A DNA stretch of 64,000 nt from Pseudomonadota bacterium (GCA_023451735.1 JAEXYH010000036.1:139820-203819), one strand, 5' to 3'; numbered from the stretch's first letter, positions 35,281 to 43,552 are shown. Notes: a model not told the origin generated them from the letters alone. Made by a program: numbers and translations.

Positions 35281-35660
35281 TTAATCGGATCCTTGGTCAG
35301 AGATCCGTTTTTGTTGGGTGAATTTGGTTGCTTGTCCCGACCGCTCCGGCATCGTCGCGACAGCCGCATCCGCCATCCTCTCCTGATCGGCCGCGCGGGT
35401 TTAACGCTCAACCTCCTTGAGGGAAAGATGGCCTGTCACGGCTGCAATGTGATTGGCGCTGGTGCCCGCCTCAGCCAAGCGCCGGGCGGCAGCCTTGCGA
35501 AGTCCATGCGACGAGCAGTGCGGCAGGTGGGCGTCGTCACAGCATCGCCGGGACCAGTTGCCGAAGCCGGCGGCCGTGAACGACTTTCCGAAAGACGTCA
35601 CCAGGAACGTCCCCTTGTCCCTCGGCGCCACCTCAAGCGCCTCGACGAGAGAGCGGAAGG
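35281..35660 (-). pseudogene. Tyrosine recombinase (integrase) C-terminal fragment, inactivated at the catalytic Tyr
   Basis: On the minus strand the frame reads GTFLVTSFGKSFTAAGFGNW, then SHGLRKAAARRLAEAG (the H-x-x-R box) and AAVTGHLSLKEVER (the second His), after which TAA at 35403-35401 occupies the position of the catalytic Tyr in the family's EVERYTRAAD motif. The same frame continues after the stop as TRAADQERMADAAVATM to a second stop at 35281. The N-terminal half is replaced by repeat R1. The enzyme is dead on two counts. It lies 32 nt from the tRNA-Ser end, pointing to an ancient island insertion. Confidence 0.85.
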
Positions 35661-35903
35661 CGAGGTCATGGCCGCCTTGATCGAGCTCGCCGAAATCACA
35701 TGCTCGCCAACCAGGAGCGCGAGAACGAGGAGACCATTCTCGAAATGATCCGCCGGATGATTTAGCACGCAGATGGCCTACCGCTTTAGGAGACGTCGAC
35801 AATTCCGGGCCGCTGGCGTTCAATGTCAGTGAGGCAATCTGGCCTGCCTCAACCTTTGTTAAAGTCGAACTGCCCCTCGGTCCACTCCCCGAGGGGCTTT
35901 TTT
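35655..35903 (+). repeat. Repeat family R1, copy A (3' half) with intrinsic terminator
   Basis: Starts at the codons for GEVMAALIELAE shared with copy B (39743), lacks one A in the GCCGAAAATCAC stretch (frameshift), then keeps the common tail with AGGAGACGTCGACA and ends in the terminator GCCCCTCGG...CCGAGGGGC followed by six T (35872-35903). The junction with the integrase relic marks a recombination point. Confidence 0.75.
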
Positions 35904-36125
35904 GTGGCGTTGATGCCTCCCCAGAGGACGGCGGGGAGGCTTGGCCGACATCGCACGAGTGCCGGCCGTCAATTGCCGATGGAGCGCAGCAGAGTGATAG
36001 CGAAGCGTATATCTCTCGCATATTGCGGCGGCAGGGAACCTCTCGTTCCTGTATTATGAGGGGAGCGCGAAGGTTCCCGATCGAACGGCGGTCGAGGGTC
36101 GCGGCGGGGATCAGGATGAATTTGG

Positions 36126-36560
36126 ATGCGTGCTGAAGATTTGGTGGGCACCTGGATCATAGAAACCTTCTATATGGAGGACTGCGCCACAGGCAGGCGA
36201 ACGCGGCCTTGGGGCGAGCATCCGTCCGGAACGGTTGTCTTCGGTTCAGACGGGCGCATGTTCGCGCTGATAACGGCCGGTGGTCGATCAGCCCCAGCGG
36301 GCGAAGCCGACGAGGCAGCTGCCTTCCGTGCCATGCTTGCCTATTCGGGGCACTACCGCATCGAGTCCCCAAATCGGCTCGTGACCAGCGTCGACATCGC
36401 TTGGTTCGAGCCATGGGTCGGGAGCGAGCAGGTCAGGTATTGCGAGTTGTCGGGTGATAGCCTTTTCCTCACGAGCGCACCCTTGGACCTACCCCGCCAG
36501 GGCGAGGCGGCGTTTGCGGTCGTAACCTGGAGGCGAGAGGCGGCACCGCAAAGCGGCTGA
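36126..36560 (+). CDS. Lipocalin-like domain protein
   Basis: A 144-residue beta-rich protein of the Lipocalin_5 type: LVGTWIIETFY at the N-terminus, GTVVFGSDGRMFALITAGGR, YSGHYRIE and VVTWRRE at the end match the family's strands. No signal peptide, so cytoplasmic. AGGA lies about 9 nt before the ATG. These proteins are often linked to small-molecule or polyketide metabolism, but no such genes are near. Confidence 0.85.
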   Translation: MRAEDLVGTWIIETFYMEDCATGRRTRPWGEHPSGTVVFGSDGRMFALITAGGRSAPAGEADEAAAFRAMLAYSGHYRIESPNRLVTSVDIAWFEPWVGSEQVRYCELSGDSLFLTSAPLDLPRQGEAAFAVVTWRREAAPQSG

Positions 36561-36894
36561 ACGTCACGCCCCGAGCGAGGGCCATGTTTCGGCTTTGGGT
36601 TCCCGCCTCGAACCAAATGGATGAGTCCGAGACATCAACCAGGTTGGACTTGGTCTGCTCAGCTACGTCCAAGGCACTTGCAAGTCCACGCTGATCGCTT
36701 CCGCATCGTCACTATTTTCGGTCGATCCGGCGGTAGCCCGAATGCATCGGCTGCAACAAAAAGCGGCCTCCCCGACAAAACAGAGGGCGCTCATGTGGTT
36801 GAAATATTGACCGAGAGTTCATAAACTTGAGCTGTGTTCTCGTGGGGACGAGTGTAGCCGGAGCGCGCGCTGCGCCGCTCTGGCCGCTTCACTC
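36561..36894. other. Gene-free spacer
   Basis: No supported gene; leads into the stress promoter and element R3 copy 1. Confidence 0.4.
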
Positions 36895-36919
36895 GGAACC
36901 AGATACGGCCTCACGCATT
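36895..36919 (+). promoter_or_regulatory. EcfG-type promoter, ATT variant, before element R3 copy 1
   Basis: GGAAC at 36895, 17 nt, ATT at 36917. The predicted +1 falls at about 36927, the first base of the R3 helix. Confidence 0.55.
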
Positions 36920-36927
36920 ATCAACAG

Positions 36928-36997
36928 TGTCGCGAGAGCCGCCCCCCGTCCCCCTACATGAGTTTAAGTCCCCTCTCGAACTCAAGCTCTCGCGACA
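36928..36997 (+). ncRNA. Element R3 copy 1: stress-promoter-linked hairpin RNA candidate
   Basis: TGTCGCGAGAGC (36928-36939) and GCTCTCGCGACA (36986-36997) pair perfectly over 12 bp, closing a 46-nt loop that contains two C-rich runs and an inner GAGTT/AACTC helix. A second copy at 45075-45142 keeps the helix, the inner repeat and the promoter distance. The 5' end of the transcript would be locked in the helix. It could be a small RNA or a structured leader for the small genes that follow; no U-tract terminator is seen. Confidence 0.5.
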
Positions 36998-37079
36998 CGT
37001 CTCTCCACCCTTGAAGCGAAACGCTGTTGACTTGCCAAAACATTTATGAGAACAAACAGTGAACATGATGGAGGTGCTG

Positions 37080-37253
37080 ATGACCCGTACCGATGAAGTT
37101 GTATCACGAGCTCTCGCTGTCGTCGCAGCATCACGCGCGCTACGCGAGAAGCAGGACAAGCAAAGGCGAGAAGTCTACGAGAGAGTGCAGATCGCGTCGC
37201 TCAAGCGTCCCAGCATCCCCAAGGGCATCCAACTCCGCCTCAACCTGCAATGA
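37080..37253 (+). CDS. Small basic helical protein
   Basis: A 57-residue protein (MTRTDEVVSRALAVVAASRA then a Lys/Arg/Glu-rich helix) with GGAGG 5 nt before the ATG at 37080. It follows element R3 by 80 nt and leads a run of four small genes (37080-37997) on the same strand. No family recognised. Confidence 0.55.
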   Translation: MTRTDEVVSRALAVVAASRALREKQDKQRREVYERVQIASLKRPSIPKGIQLRLNLQ

Positions 37254-37265
37254 TTTCTGAACCAC

Positions 37266-37511
37266 ATGAGCCTGCCCCGCCTCAAAGACTATCGCGCCGA
37301 GAAAATCGACATGTCGTGCAGTCGTTGCGATCGGCACGGCGTCTATGACCGCAAGGCACTTGTGAAGAAGTTCGGGGCGGCCATCGAGTTCGTCGAGCTT
37401 CGCCGGATCCTTGCCATCGGCTGCGATCGCCACGGTAACAATGGCTGCGAGGCATGCTTCCCTTGCCTGCTTACGGCTAACATCTTGATCGAGGAACGCC
37501 ATGAGCGATGA
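37266..37511 (+). CDS. Small zinc-ribbon-like protein, first of an overlapping pair
   Basis: An 81-residue protein with CSRCDRHG near residue 18 and GCDRHGNNGCEACFPC near residue 55, four to six Cys plus His suited to one or two zinc sites. It overlaps the next gene by 11 nt. A degraded, frameshifted copy of the pair exists at 45687-46099, where several of the Cys are lost. Function unknown; a nucleic-acid or protein-binding zinc module is likely. Confidence 0.65.
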   Translation: MSLPRLKDYRAEKIDMSCSRCDRHGVYDRKALVKKFGAAIEFVELRRILAIGCDRHGNNGCEACFPCLLTANILIEERHER

Positions 37512-37719
37512 AGGAAGGACTGCTCGGACCGACTCCGTCATCGTGGAGCACTACTGCGAGCACAAAGGCTGCAAGGAGTGGGGGTGCTACGGCTTCGAGG
37601 AAAGCCGAACCGTTACCCGCTGGTTTTGCTCCGATCACCAGCCCCGCATCTATCGCGGTCTCTCCCGCCATGGCGAGGCTAGGCTAGCTGCGGCCGAGAT
37701 CGCTGATGCGTTCAAGTGA
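37501..37719 (+). CDS. Small Cys/His-rich protein, second of an overlapping pair
   Basis: A 72-residue protein with VEHYCEHKGCKEWGCYGF and TRWFCSDHQPRIY, a C-x4-C-x3-C ... C-x2-H layout typical of small zinc-binding proteins. Its ATG lies inside the end of the preceding gene (11-nt overlap), so the two are translated together. The paralogous decayed copy at 45687-46099 retains EESRT and WFC but has lost the final His. Confidence 0.65.
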   Translation: MSDEGRTARTDSVIVEHYCEHKGCKEWGCYGFEESRTVTRWFCSDHQPRIYRGLSRHGEARLAAAEIADAFK

Positions 37720-37730
37720 AGGTTGAGCCG

Positions 37731-37997
37731 ATGAGCGCAACCGCCGATGAAGTCATTGATCTGGTGACGAAGGTTACTACCGCCGCTCGTGATTTTACGC
37801 CGAGGCAAACAATTGAGCTTGCGGTCATCCATGGCTTTTGCCTCGATACCGCCCGTAGAAACGCTCCGCACCTGATAGAATTTTTGTCGAGCGTCCCCGG
37901 CTTAGTGGCCATTACCACCACTTTGACGCAACTGCCGCACATTGTAACCACGGAAGATCCTAGGGGGGCGGTCTGGTCATTCGTACGGAGGCACTAG
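37731..37997 (+). CDS. Hypothetical small protein
   Basis: An 88-residue protein (MSATADEVIDLVTKVTTAAR ... VWSFVRRH). The ATG at 37731 is preferred over a GTG five codons earlier because an AAGG-like site lies in the intervening bases. Helical with a hydrophobic centre (LIEFLSSVPGLVAITTTL). It follows the zinc-ribbon pair by 11 nt. Not recognised. Confidence 0.5.
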   Translation: MSATADEVIDLVTKVTTAARDFTPRQTIELAVIHGFCLDTARRNAPHLIEFLSSVPGLVAITTTLTQLPHIVTTEDPRGAVWSFVRRH

Positions 37998-38359
37998 AGC
38001 CGTGGAATGGCAGAAAACACACCAGTGGCACCTAACTTGGCCCGGCGAAGGTACTGAAAACAGGACCGGCCACGGTGGTGGTCGATATCGGCCGCGTCAT
38101 GCAGGTATGCACGGGAACCTGAGGCGAGCGGGCTGGTGCGCCGCCTTGATGTCAGCCTTCGTTCGAAGCCATGCCACTCTCCACATTCATGGATGTGAGC
38201 GCCTGCGGCTGATCTCAGCCAGCGCCAAGCCGCTCGAATTTGACACGCACTGAGGTCGGATTTTAAGATGATATTGGATGATCACGACAGTGGCGAGCAA
38301 GGCTAGCATGCCGTTGCGGACAGATTGTCAATGTTCGGCAACACAACAAGGAAATCGCT
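37998..38359. other. Spacer with DNA similarity to 59430-59510
   Basis: No gene. The stretch around 38060-38105 (GGACCG, then TCGATATCGGC and GCGTCATGC) resembles 59440-59490, and the two neighbouring downstream genes are also homologous, so a segment of several hundred bases was duplicated. Confidence 0.45.
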
Positions 38360-38557
38360 ATGCGTGGTCGAATTCCATCAAATGTGGCTTTACGTCCGAG
38401 CGATCTAGCTCTGCTGGACCGGGTTTTCGCCCAGGTGATCCCGGAGCATGATACTCATCCCGATGAACTTGCCATGCTGCTAGTGCGGTTATACCAGGAC
38501 GGCACCACCTCCGAAAGCGAGCTGCTCTCTGCGGCCGAACGCTGGTTTCGGGGCTAG
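38360..38557 (+). CDS. Small hypothetical protein (intact member of a duplicated pair)
   Basis: A 65-residue protein (MRGRIPSNVALRPSDLALLD ... SELLSAAERWFRG) with AAGGAAA before the ATG. It is helical and acidic. A decayed copy with frameshifts is present at 59580-59765. No family recognised. Confidence 0.6.
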   Translation: MRGRIPSNVALRPSDLALLDRVFAQVIPEHDTHPDELAMLLVRLYQDGTTSESELLSAAERWFRG

Positions 38558-38674
38558 AAGCCGTCTAGCATCCGGATCCGCGGGGAAATTTGATTACCGG
38601 TTTCAATCCCCGCATAGCGACCACAATCTCGCCACGCGGTGCTTTATGTTAGCCCCGATTGAGCGAGGCGATCC

Positions 38675-38764
38675 ATGAAGTTAAGCGTTTACGATGTGAT
38701 CATGCGGGCCTGTTTGGTCCTTATCGGCGTCTACATTTACAGCTTTCACGACATTTTCGCTTAG
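38675..38764 (+). CDS. Tiny membrane peptide
   Basis: A 29-codon frame (MKLSVYDVIMRACLVLIGVY...) with GAGG 6 nt upstream and a single hydrophobic segment. It is convergent with another tiny membrane peptide, 23 nt apart. Plausible but unproven. Confidence 0.4.
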   Translation: MKLSVYDVIMRACLVLIGVYIYSFHDIFA

Positions 38765-38787
38765 GCTTCCCTGATGCCGCGTGACTA

Positions 38788-38862
38788 TTAGCGCGCTCCG
38801 AGAAGCGTAAGCACGACAAACACGAGAGCGAATGCCGCAACGACCAAGACAATGGTTTTCAT
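38788..38862 (-). CDS. Tiny membrane peptide
   Basis: A 24-residue hydrophobic peptide (MKTIVLVVAAFALVFVVLTL...) with AGGA 8 nt before the ATG; almost entirely one membrane helix, ending GAR. It could be a small membrane protein or a type I toxin-like peptide; no antisense RNA is evident. Confidence 0.45.
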   Translation of the reverse strand: MKTIVLVVAAFALVFVVLTLLGAR

Positions 38863-39151
38863 AGGGTGTTCCTGTACAACCTCGATATCTTGGCACAACG
38901 GGCGCCGACAGTACTAACCTGTCCTTCGACGCGAGTATGAAAACCATGATAGGCAAGATTTCTCTCAGCCTTGCCGCCTTCATCACAATCTCCTGGGTGG
39001 GCGGGATGGCACGTTCGTTTGGATCTACTTTTAGGATTTCAGGGTTCAAATTGATGACGCCCGTAGGCTGCCGGGCGGATTCGAAAAGAACAGCTATTGT
39101 CTCACTCATCGAAATAGTTGAGCGTGGCCAGACCAGCTGTGAGGAAACACT

Positions 39152-39391
39152 ATGAAGTTCTTTGTTGCCAAAATGACGTACAAGAATGGGGACCGGTCCC
39201 ACCCTTGGACACTGTTCGCTCCATCCTACGCGGATGCGGTCCAGAGGCTTGAAACGGGCAGTCGTGCGGATGATTTTTCAGCCATTGCGGTCGCTGAATC
39301 ATTCAGAGCGGACTACTTCGGACGCACCTTGCACGAACCGAACGATTCCGTTGTTGAACACCACGACATCACTTGGTCACCAGAAGCGTAG
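39152..39391 (+). CDS. Hypothetical small protein
   Basis: A 79-residue protein (MKFFVAKMTYKNGDRSHPWT ... HHDITWSPEA) with GAGGAAA about 6 nt upstream. It looks like a compact alpha/beta domain with strands at both ends. Not recognised; stand-alone. Confidence 0.55.
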   Translation: MKFFVAKMTYKNGDRSHPWTLFAPSYADAVQRLETGSRADDFSAIAVAESFRADYFGRTLHEPNDSVVEHHDITWSPEA

Positions 39392-39742
39392 ACACGAAAT
39401 GCCCCGCCTTCGCTCCCCCCACACATAATCAGGTACTGGAAGGTGGCGCGCAACGTGGCTCGAGGGGATCATGACAGCTGGACTTGATACGACGAGGATG
39501 TCGATATCAGCCAGGTTACCCCGGATAAGATAAGACCCCGCAGGCCGTCCTCGACTGGTTCAAGGTCTGGTACCGCTGCGCGGAACGTAGCTGTCCCAAT
39601 CGTCTTGTGCCAAGGATGGAACTTATAGCACCGTGAGTGCCGCAAAGTTGGTGAAGTATTGGTACGACTAAATTCTCAAGGCGAACGGGTTGCCGGAGAA
39701 GGAGTAATTGCCGTTTCGTAGGGCCGTACCATCTCATGAACG
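39392..39742. other. Gene-free spacer
   Basis: Short interrupted frames only. Confidence 0.4.
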
Positions 39743-39970
39743 ATGGAGAACATCGATCCGTCCGCCTCACCACGATCTGACCGGACCATCGCATGCCAGG
39801 AGGCGCTGGAAACGTCCTTTCGTGAACTGATGGATCACGCGGTAAAAGCAGGATGGACTGAGGGCGAGGTCATGGCGGCTCTGATTGAGCTCGCCGAAAA
39901 TCACATGCTCGCCAACCAGGTGCGCGAGAACGAAGAGACAATCCTCGATATGATCCGTCGGAAGACTTAG
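39743..39970 (+). CDS. Small helical protein carried by repeat R1 (intact copy)
   Basis: A 75-residue acidic helical protein (ALETSFRELMDHAVKAGWTE, GEVMAALIELAENHMLAN, RENEETILDMIRR). It is the only intact copy among four R1 units in the window: copy A has lost the 5' half and a base, copy C has a one-base deletion and an early stop, and the 8.8-kb copy is a remnant. The preserved frame in only one copy suggests a functional gene that has spread. No family recognised. Confidence 0.6.
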   Translation: MENIDPSASPRSDRTIACQEALETSFRELMDHAVKAGWTEGEVMAALIELAENHMLANQVRENEETILDMIRRKT

Positions 39971-40107
39971 TCGTCCGACCACCTACCTCTTTAGGAGACG
40001 TCGACATTCTAGGCCAGGTGGCGCTCAATGTCAGCGAGGCGGTAGGCGCGCCTCAATCTCTGTTGAAAGTGACTTGCCCCTTGGTCCACTCCCGAGGGGC
40101 TTTTTTT
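39743..40107 (+). repeat. Repeat family R1, copy B (complete unit with terminator)
   Basis: The unit is the small gene plus a conserved 130-nt tail containing AGGAGACGTCGACATT and AATGTCAGCGAGGCGG, ending with the intrinsic terminator GCCCCTTGG...GAGGGGC and seven T (40076-40107). Copies lie at 35655-35903, 60300-60658 and a remnant near 8810. Confidence 0.8.
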
Positions 40108-40485
40108 GTAATACTTCGCCACAGAGATGTCGGGGCGCAGATGTCCGTTACTTCCAAAAGAGGGCATTTCCTCGGGCACGCGTTCCCACGTTGTCCTCAT
40201 GTAGACAATACACGCACAGTCGCTCGGAACAACCTCTGCCTTACACTCACTGAAATTGCGCGAGAACGGTGACTTCAGTTCACGAAATGCGGTCCTGACG
40301 ATAGCTTGGGTGAAACGGCCCAAGTTACCTTCTTCTGTCACTTTGGATTTCAAGGCCCATCCATCTGCGAAATAGAGATGCGATGTCGAGCCAGTTGGCG
40401 ATCAGGCTGCTCTCCAAAATGATCCACTCTCCTGTATCGCCCGTATTCCGATCGAATTCTCTCTCTTTGGGATGAGGACGCCGTG
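40108..40485. other. Gene-free spacer
   Basis: No supported gene; the minus-strand frame crossing it ends in the R1 tail and has no start signal. Confidence 0.4.
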
Positions 40486-40755
40486 ATGCCGAAATACTTT
40501 TTCCATATCGAGGAAGTGGATTCGACGATCATCGATGGCGATGGCTTCGAATTTGCTGACGATGATGAAGCAATAAAAGAGGCGAAACATGCCATCGTGG
40601 AATTTGCTCTTGAAGCGGCAAGGCAGTCGAGAGATTTAAGTGTTCTAGGTCTTACGATATGCGATGTCGGCGGAGCGATCATCGCAGAGCTACGCTCCGA
40701 TGACGTATTGCTTCGGATGCTCATTGAGGCTTGGGATGGTCGCCAACCAGATTGA
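40486..40755 (+). CDS. DUF6894-type small protein
   Basis: An 89-residue protein beginning MPKYFFHIEEVDSTIIDGDG, the hallmark of the DUF6894 family (short N-terminal YFFHI strand, D-x-x-G, then a helix with DDDEAIKEAKHAI). GAGG lies about 8 nt upstream of the ATG at 40486. These are abundant small cytoplasmic proteins of rhizobia with no known function. Confidence 0.8.
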   Translation: MPKYFFHIEEVDSTIIDGDGFEFADDDEAIKEAKHAIVEFALEAARQSRDLSVLGLTICDVGGAIIAELRSDDVLLRMLIEAWDGRQPD

Positions 40756-41337
40756 ATGTCTGCAGCCAAAGCCGACAGCGCTACCGGCACAAAGCGAAAT
40801 GTCCCACTTACTATGGTGGCGCCGCTTCCAGCGTGTGACGATATGGTCGCCGGATCGCTTTAAAGCATATCAACTCGCTCTGAGGCTTACTGATCTCGAA
40901 GCGTCTAAGCATTGAATCCATCGAGCCGCACGCGACACTCGTTGGGCTCGCTGTTGGGATAATACGCATTGCGGACGGTTCGAGATCATTCCTGTCGGCG
41001 GTACGTCCTTGGACAAAGCAGATGCCGACTAAGACGGAGAGTGTGCCCGACATCGATGTAGCGGACAGGTAGCTACTCAAGCCTTCATTAAAGCCATCTT
41101 TGGAGGGTAGCATCAAGCTCTCGTTGCCACAGGTTTTCGCCGTTTTATCCCAAACCATGTGCGGCTGCCAAACATTCGACGGCAATATATGGATTGGTCG
41201 ACACGGCAGGACAGGACCGCGACCGGTACGTCTGCTCCAGGATATCGTCCATCCCACCTATTTCTGGCCGATGAACAAAAATGGTCTCTTCATTGCGGAA
41301 CATAAACACAGAACAACAGGTTATTCATCTGTCGTTC
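40756..41337. other. Spacer without a supported gene
   Basis: A 35-codon frame follows the DUF6894 stop directly (40756-40863) but shows no recognisable features; the rest holds only weak frames on both strands. Confidence 0.35.
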
Positions 41338-41622
41338 ATGTTGAAAGCAAAGCAGATGTTTTTGAGCACCCTCCAGCCTACGACTTCGTTCACCTTCAGC
41401 CCCGATCATGGTATCTCCATGGAGAAGACCGCGATCGAGACGGAAATGAGCTACATCCCTGATCTCGACGCGACCACGCTCACTGTCGATGTAACAGGCG
41501 ACTACATTGTGCTCGAAGGCACGGTGAAAACCAATGTTGAGTTGGCGCGGGTCCTTCGCATTGCCCACGAGATTGTCGGTTACGACCGCGTCCTCTCTCG
41601 GATCGTCGTCTGCTCGCTCTAA
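41338..41622 (+). CDS. BON-domain-like small protein
   Basis: A protein of about 94 residues whose C-terminal part (LTVDVTGDYIVLEGTVKTNV, ELARVLRIAHEIVGYDRVLSRIVV) follows the strand-helix-strand pattern of a BON domain, which binds membranes or phospholipids. The start is uncertain: ATGs at 41338, 41356 and 41419 are in frame and none has a strong ribosome site. No signal peptide. A terminator follows at 41646. Confidence 0.7.
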   Translation: MLKAKQMFLSTLQPTTSFTFSPDHGISMEKTAIETEMSYIPDLDATTLTVDVTGDYIVLEGTVKTNVELARVLRIAHEIVGYDRVLSRIVVCSL

Positions 41623-41645
41623 ATTCTTTTCTGGCAGACAACCGA

Positions 41646-41680
41646 AACCCCGCCGACATCATCGAGCGGGGTTTTATTTT
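41646..41680 (+). terminator. Rho-independent terminator
   Basis: AACCCCGC, 12-nt loop, GCGGGGTT followed by TTATTTT, 23 nt after the BON-like gene. Confidence 0.85.
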
Positions 41681-42048
41681 CCGGAATCTTACGACATTCA
41701 ATCGATGCGACAGTGACCATTTTAAATGCGTGACTTTGTTAACCCGTTGAGCGGATGGAGTATCAAGTTTCACTGGGTTTTGCAGATCGTTGAGAAGAAG
41801 ACCGCATCCGTGGCGTAACGGGCAGGCCCGCCCATCAACCCACCTATGCTTTTACCACCGCAACCGCGAGCACCCTCTTGGGAGCAGTCCCTGCAGGCGG
41901 TCTTAACAGTTAAGACGACAGCTCGGTGCGGGTGCCCCACTAAAGCCGACGGGTAGATTTCCATTCCGCATCCACTATATGGCGGAAATCGCCGAGCCTC
42001 GGCGGGTGAGAGATGATCACGCTCTCGCGGTAACGCGAAGGACTCTCG
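41681..42048. other. Gene-free spacer
   Basis: No gene or clear element seen. Confidence 0.4.
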
Positions 42049-42219
42049 ATGCCAAAACTTCCAGTCGGCCTCACCGACCAGCAACGCTCAGCCATTTTCG
42101 AAGAAGGCAAAAGGGCTGCAATTGCCAAGCGCAGCCCATTCACCTGCCCTTACATCAACGATGTAAGCGAAGAGAGATTCACTCTGTGGACTGACGGATA
42201 CAGGTCCGCGGGAAATTGA
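42049..42219 (+). CDS. CrpP / ribosome-modulation-factor-like small protein
   Basis: A 56-residue basic protein with GAAGGA 6 nt before the ATG. The pattern EEGKRAAIAKRSPFTCPY ... RFTLWTDGYRSA matches the (E)G-x-A-A-x(5-9)-CPY ... R-x-x-W-x-x-G-Y/F layout shared by ribosome modulation factor and the CrpP family. RMF dimerises and inactivates ribosomes in stationary phase; CrpP proteins were described as plasmid-borne resistance-associated relatives. Which role applies here is open. Confidence 0.65.
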   Translation: MPKLPVGLTDQQRSAIFEEGKRAAIAKRSPFTCPYINDVSEERFTLWTDGYRSAGN

Positions 42220-42671
42220 TGTTTGGGATGTAGGTCGAGAAACTTTTCCCGGTTCATCAACGTTATCAACGCGTCGTCACGGGCCAGCGCCGCTTTCACC
42301 TCCAGCGAAGTGCAGGCACAGCGCGGCTCGTGGCGGCACCACAAGGTGCTAGGGTAGTGCGCTTTAAAACGTAACCTTGCAGCGGATGCCGTCGACCATA
42401 TCCTTCATCGTGCCGACGATATTGGTGCCGAAAAACGCGGTGCCTTCCGTCGGAGATCTCTGCCGCAAGTCTTGCTGAGGTGGATGTTGTCGTCGAGCCG
42501 CCTTGCCGCCGTCGAATTGCAGGTCGTGCCGGCGCCGACATTTCAGCTGGGTGCCAGCATTGAACATCTCCAGCCGAGCGGCTGCGTGCACCAATTGGAC
42601 AAGGCAGTTCGCGAGATATTGCCGGTAATCGCGCTCGCGCCTATGCGCGCCGGTCGCTTATGGTCCAGGCC
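42220..42671. other. Spacer with unassigned gene fragments
   Basis: Minus-strand frames such as LEVKAALARDDALITLMNRE (near 42300) and FFGTNIVGTMKDMVDGIRC (near 42400) look protein-like but are short and in different frames, suggesting eroded genes that I cannot name. Confidence 0.35.
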
Positions 42672-42696
42672 GGAACATTGGTAGTCGCGTGTCGTT
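42672..42696 (+). promoter_or_regulatory. EcfG-type stress promoter
   Basis: GGAAC at 42672, 17 nt, GTT at 42694, 24 nt before the small membrane protein at 42721. Confidence 0.8.
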
Positions 42697-42720
42697 ACTA
42701 TCGAAACAAGGAACGGACCG

Positions 42721-42924
42721 ATGACGACACTGACTTATGCTCCGATGATTGCGCTCGCCGTCTTCTTGATCCTGGCGATCGGCGTATTTGCATTCATAAT
42801 TCTCCGTCGTGGCAAAATGCGTCGCGTGGAGAGTAGCTTGGTTGATCCGGATAAGCCGACATACGACTGGCTTTACCGAGAGGCTGAAAACGCACACAAG
42901 ATCGGCGGTCACCCTGGAAAGTGA
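42721..42924 (+). CDS. Small single-pass membrane protein (paralogue of 56329)
   Basis: A 67-residue protein: N-terminal membrane helix (YAPMIALAVFLILAIGVFAF), a basic stop-transfer RRGKMRR, and a cytoplasmic tail PTYDWLYREAENAHKIGGHP. The gene at 56329-56544 shares the architecture and the PTY(D/E)WLxREAxNA ... GGHPxK tail, and both have EcfG-type promoters at almost the same distance. AAGGA precedes the ATG. A stress-induced inner-membrane protein of unknown role. Confidence 0.75.
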   Translation: MTTLTYAPMIALAVFLILAIGVFAFIILRRGKMRRVESSLVDPDKPTYDWLYREAENAHKIGGHPGK

Positions 42925-42932
42925 TCCGTTTC

Positions 42933-42956
42933 CGAACGCCATAATAACCGCTTGTT
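42933..42956 (+). promoter_or_regulatory. Possible EcfG-type promoter, degenerate
   Basis: CGAAC at 42933, 16-nt spacer, GTT at 42954, 50 nt before the small gene at 43007. One mismatch in the -35 box. Confidence 0.35.
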
Positions 42957-43006
42957 AACGCACCTTCCGGCAGAATGACCGTCAGGGGACTATGCTGGAG
43001 AGAATA

Positions 43007-43129
43007 ATGCGTATCAGCGGCACCGTCCTCTTTGTTGTTCCATTATTGGCACTGACCGCCTTGGGCGCTTCCGTGTTATGGGAGCGCCCCTCTTCCATCG
43101 ATTACACGTTCACAAGCAGTATCCCCTGA
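43007..43129 (+). CDS. Tiny exported or membrane peptide
   Basis: A 40-residue protein (MRISGTVLFVVPLLALTALG ...) with GGAG 6 nt upstream; an N-terminal hydrophobic segment of 16-18 residues followed by a short polar tail. Could be a signal-anchored peptide. It may also be cotranscribed with the membrane protein at 42721. Confidence 0.5.
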   Translation: MRISGTVLFVVPLLALTALGASVLWERPSSIDYTFTSSIP

Positions 43130-43271
43130 TCCAGGAGACAGCGCGGGTGCGTAAGCCGATTGGATGCGATTGCGAGCGATCTCGGTAAACCCATGGAAAC
43201 TTCCGTTCTCGGGCACCACCGAAAGCCATGCCAGCCGCTTGAATTTACGCTTTAGAAGACGATCATAACTC

Positions 43272-43472
43272 TCATCTCGTTTCCTGCAGCAGTCCAATAT
43301 TGATGGTGCTTTCGAGAGAGAACATCGCATCTAATAATTGATCTTGTGTGTACCCCGCGCCAATCAGCGGAATACAAATGTGGTAAAGGCCTATCGGTTG
43401 GTCCGTTTCGGCTTTAAGCAGGCGAAGCTGCTCAAGGATCGCGGCAGTTGTTTCTATGTTAGTCAGCCGCAT
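43272..43472 (-). CDS. Hypothetical small protein
   Basis: A 66-residue helical protein (MRLTNIETTAAILEQLRLLK ... LDAMFSLESTINIGLLQETR). GGAGGA lies upstream, slightly far (about 11 nt). The sequence looks like a compact helical domain with an amphipathic pattern. Not recognised. Confidence 0.5.
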   Translation of the reverse strand: MRLTNIETTAAILEQLRLLKAETDQPIGLYHICIPLIGAGYTQDQLLDAMFSLESTINIGLLQETR

Positions 43473-43552
43473 CGACGCGAGTGTCCTCCGCGCAGGGCGA
43501 CCGGACCAACGCCGCCATAAACGTACCGTCGACGAGCAATCGAGAATCGCGA

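Noticed and set aside
35661..36021. Minus frame extending the integrase relic by 120 residues
   Set aside because: This part is the reverse complement of the R1 tail and terminator, so it is not integrase sequence.
38863..39151. Overlapping frames on both strands encoding about 70-110 residues
   Set aside because: Neither has a ribosome site or family-like sequence; they overlap each other and a better-supported tiny gene.
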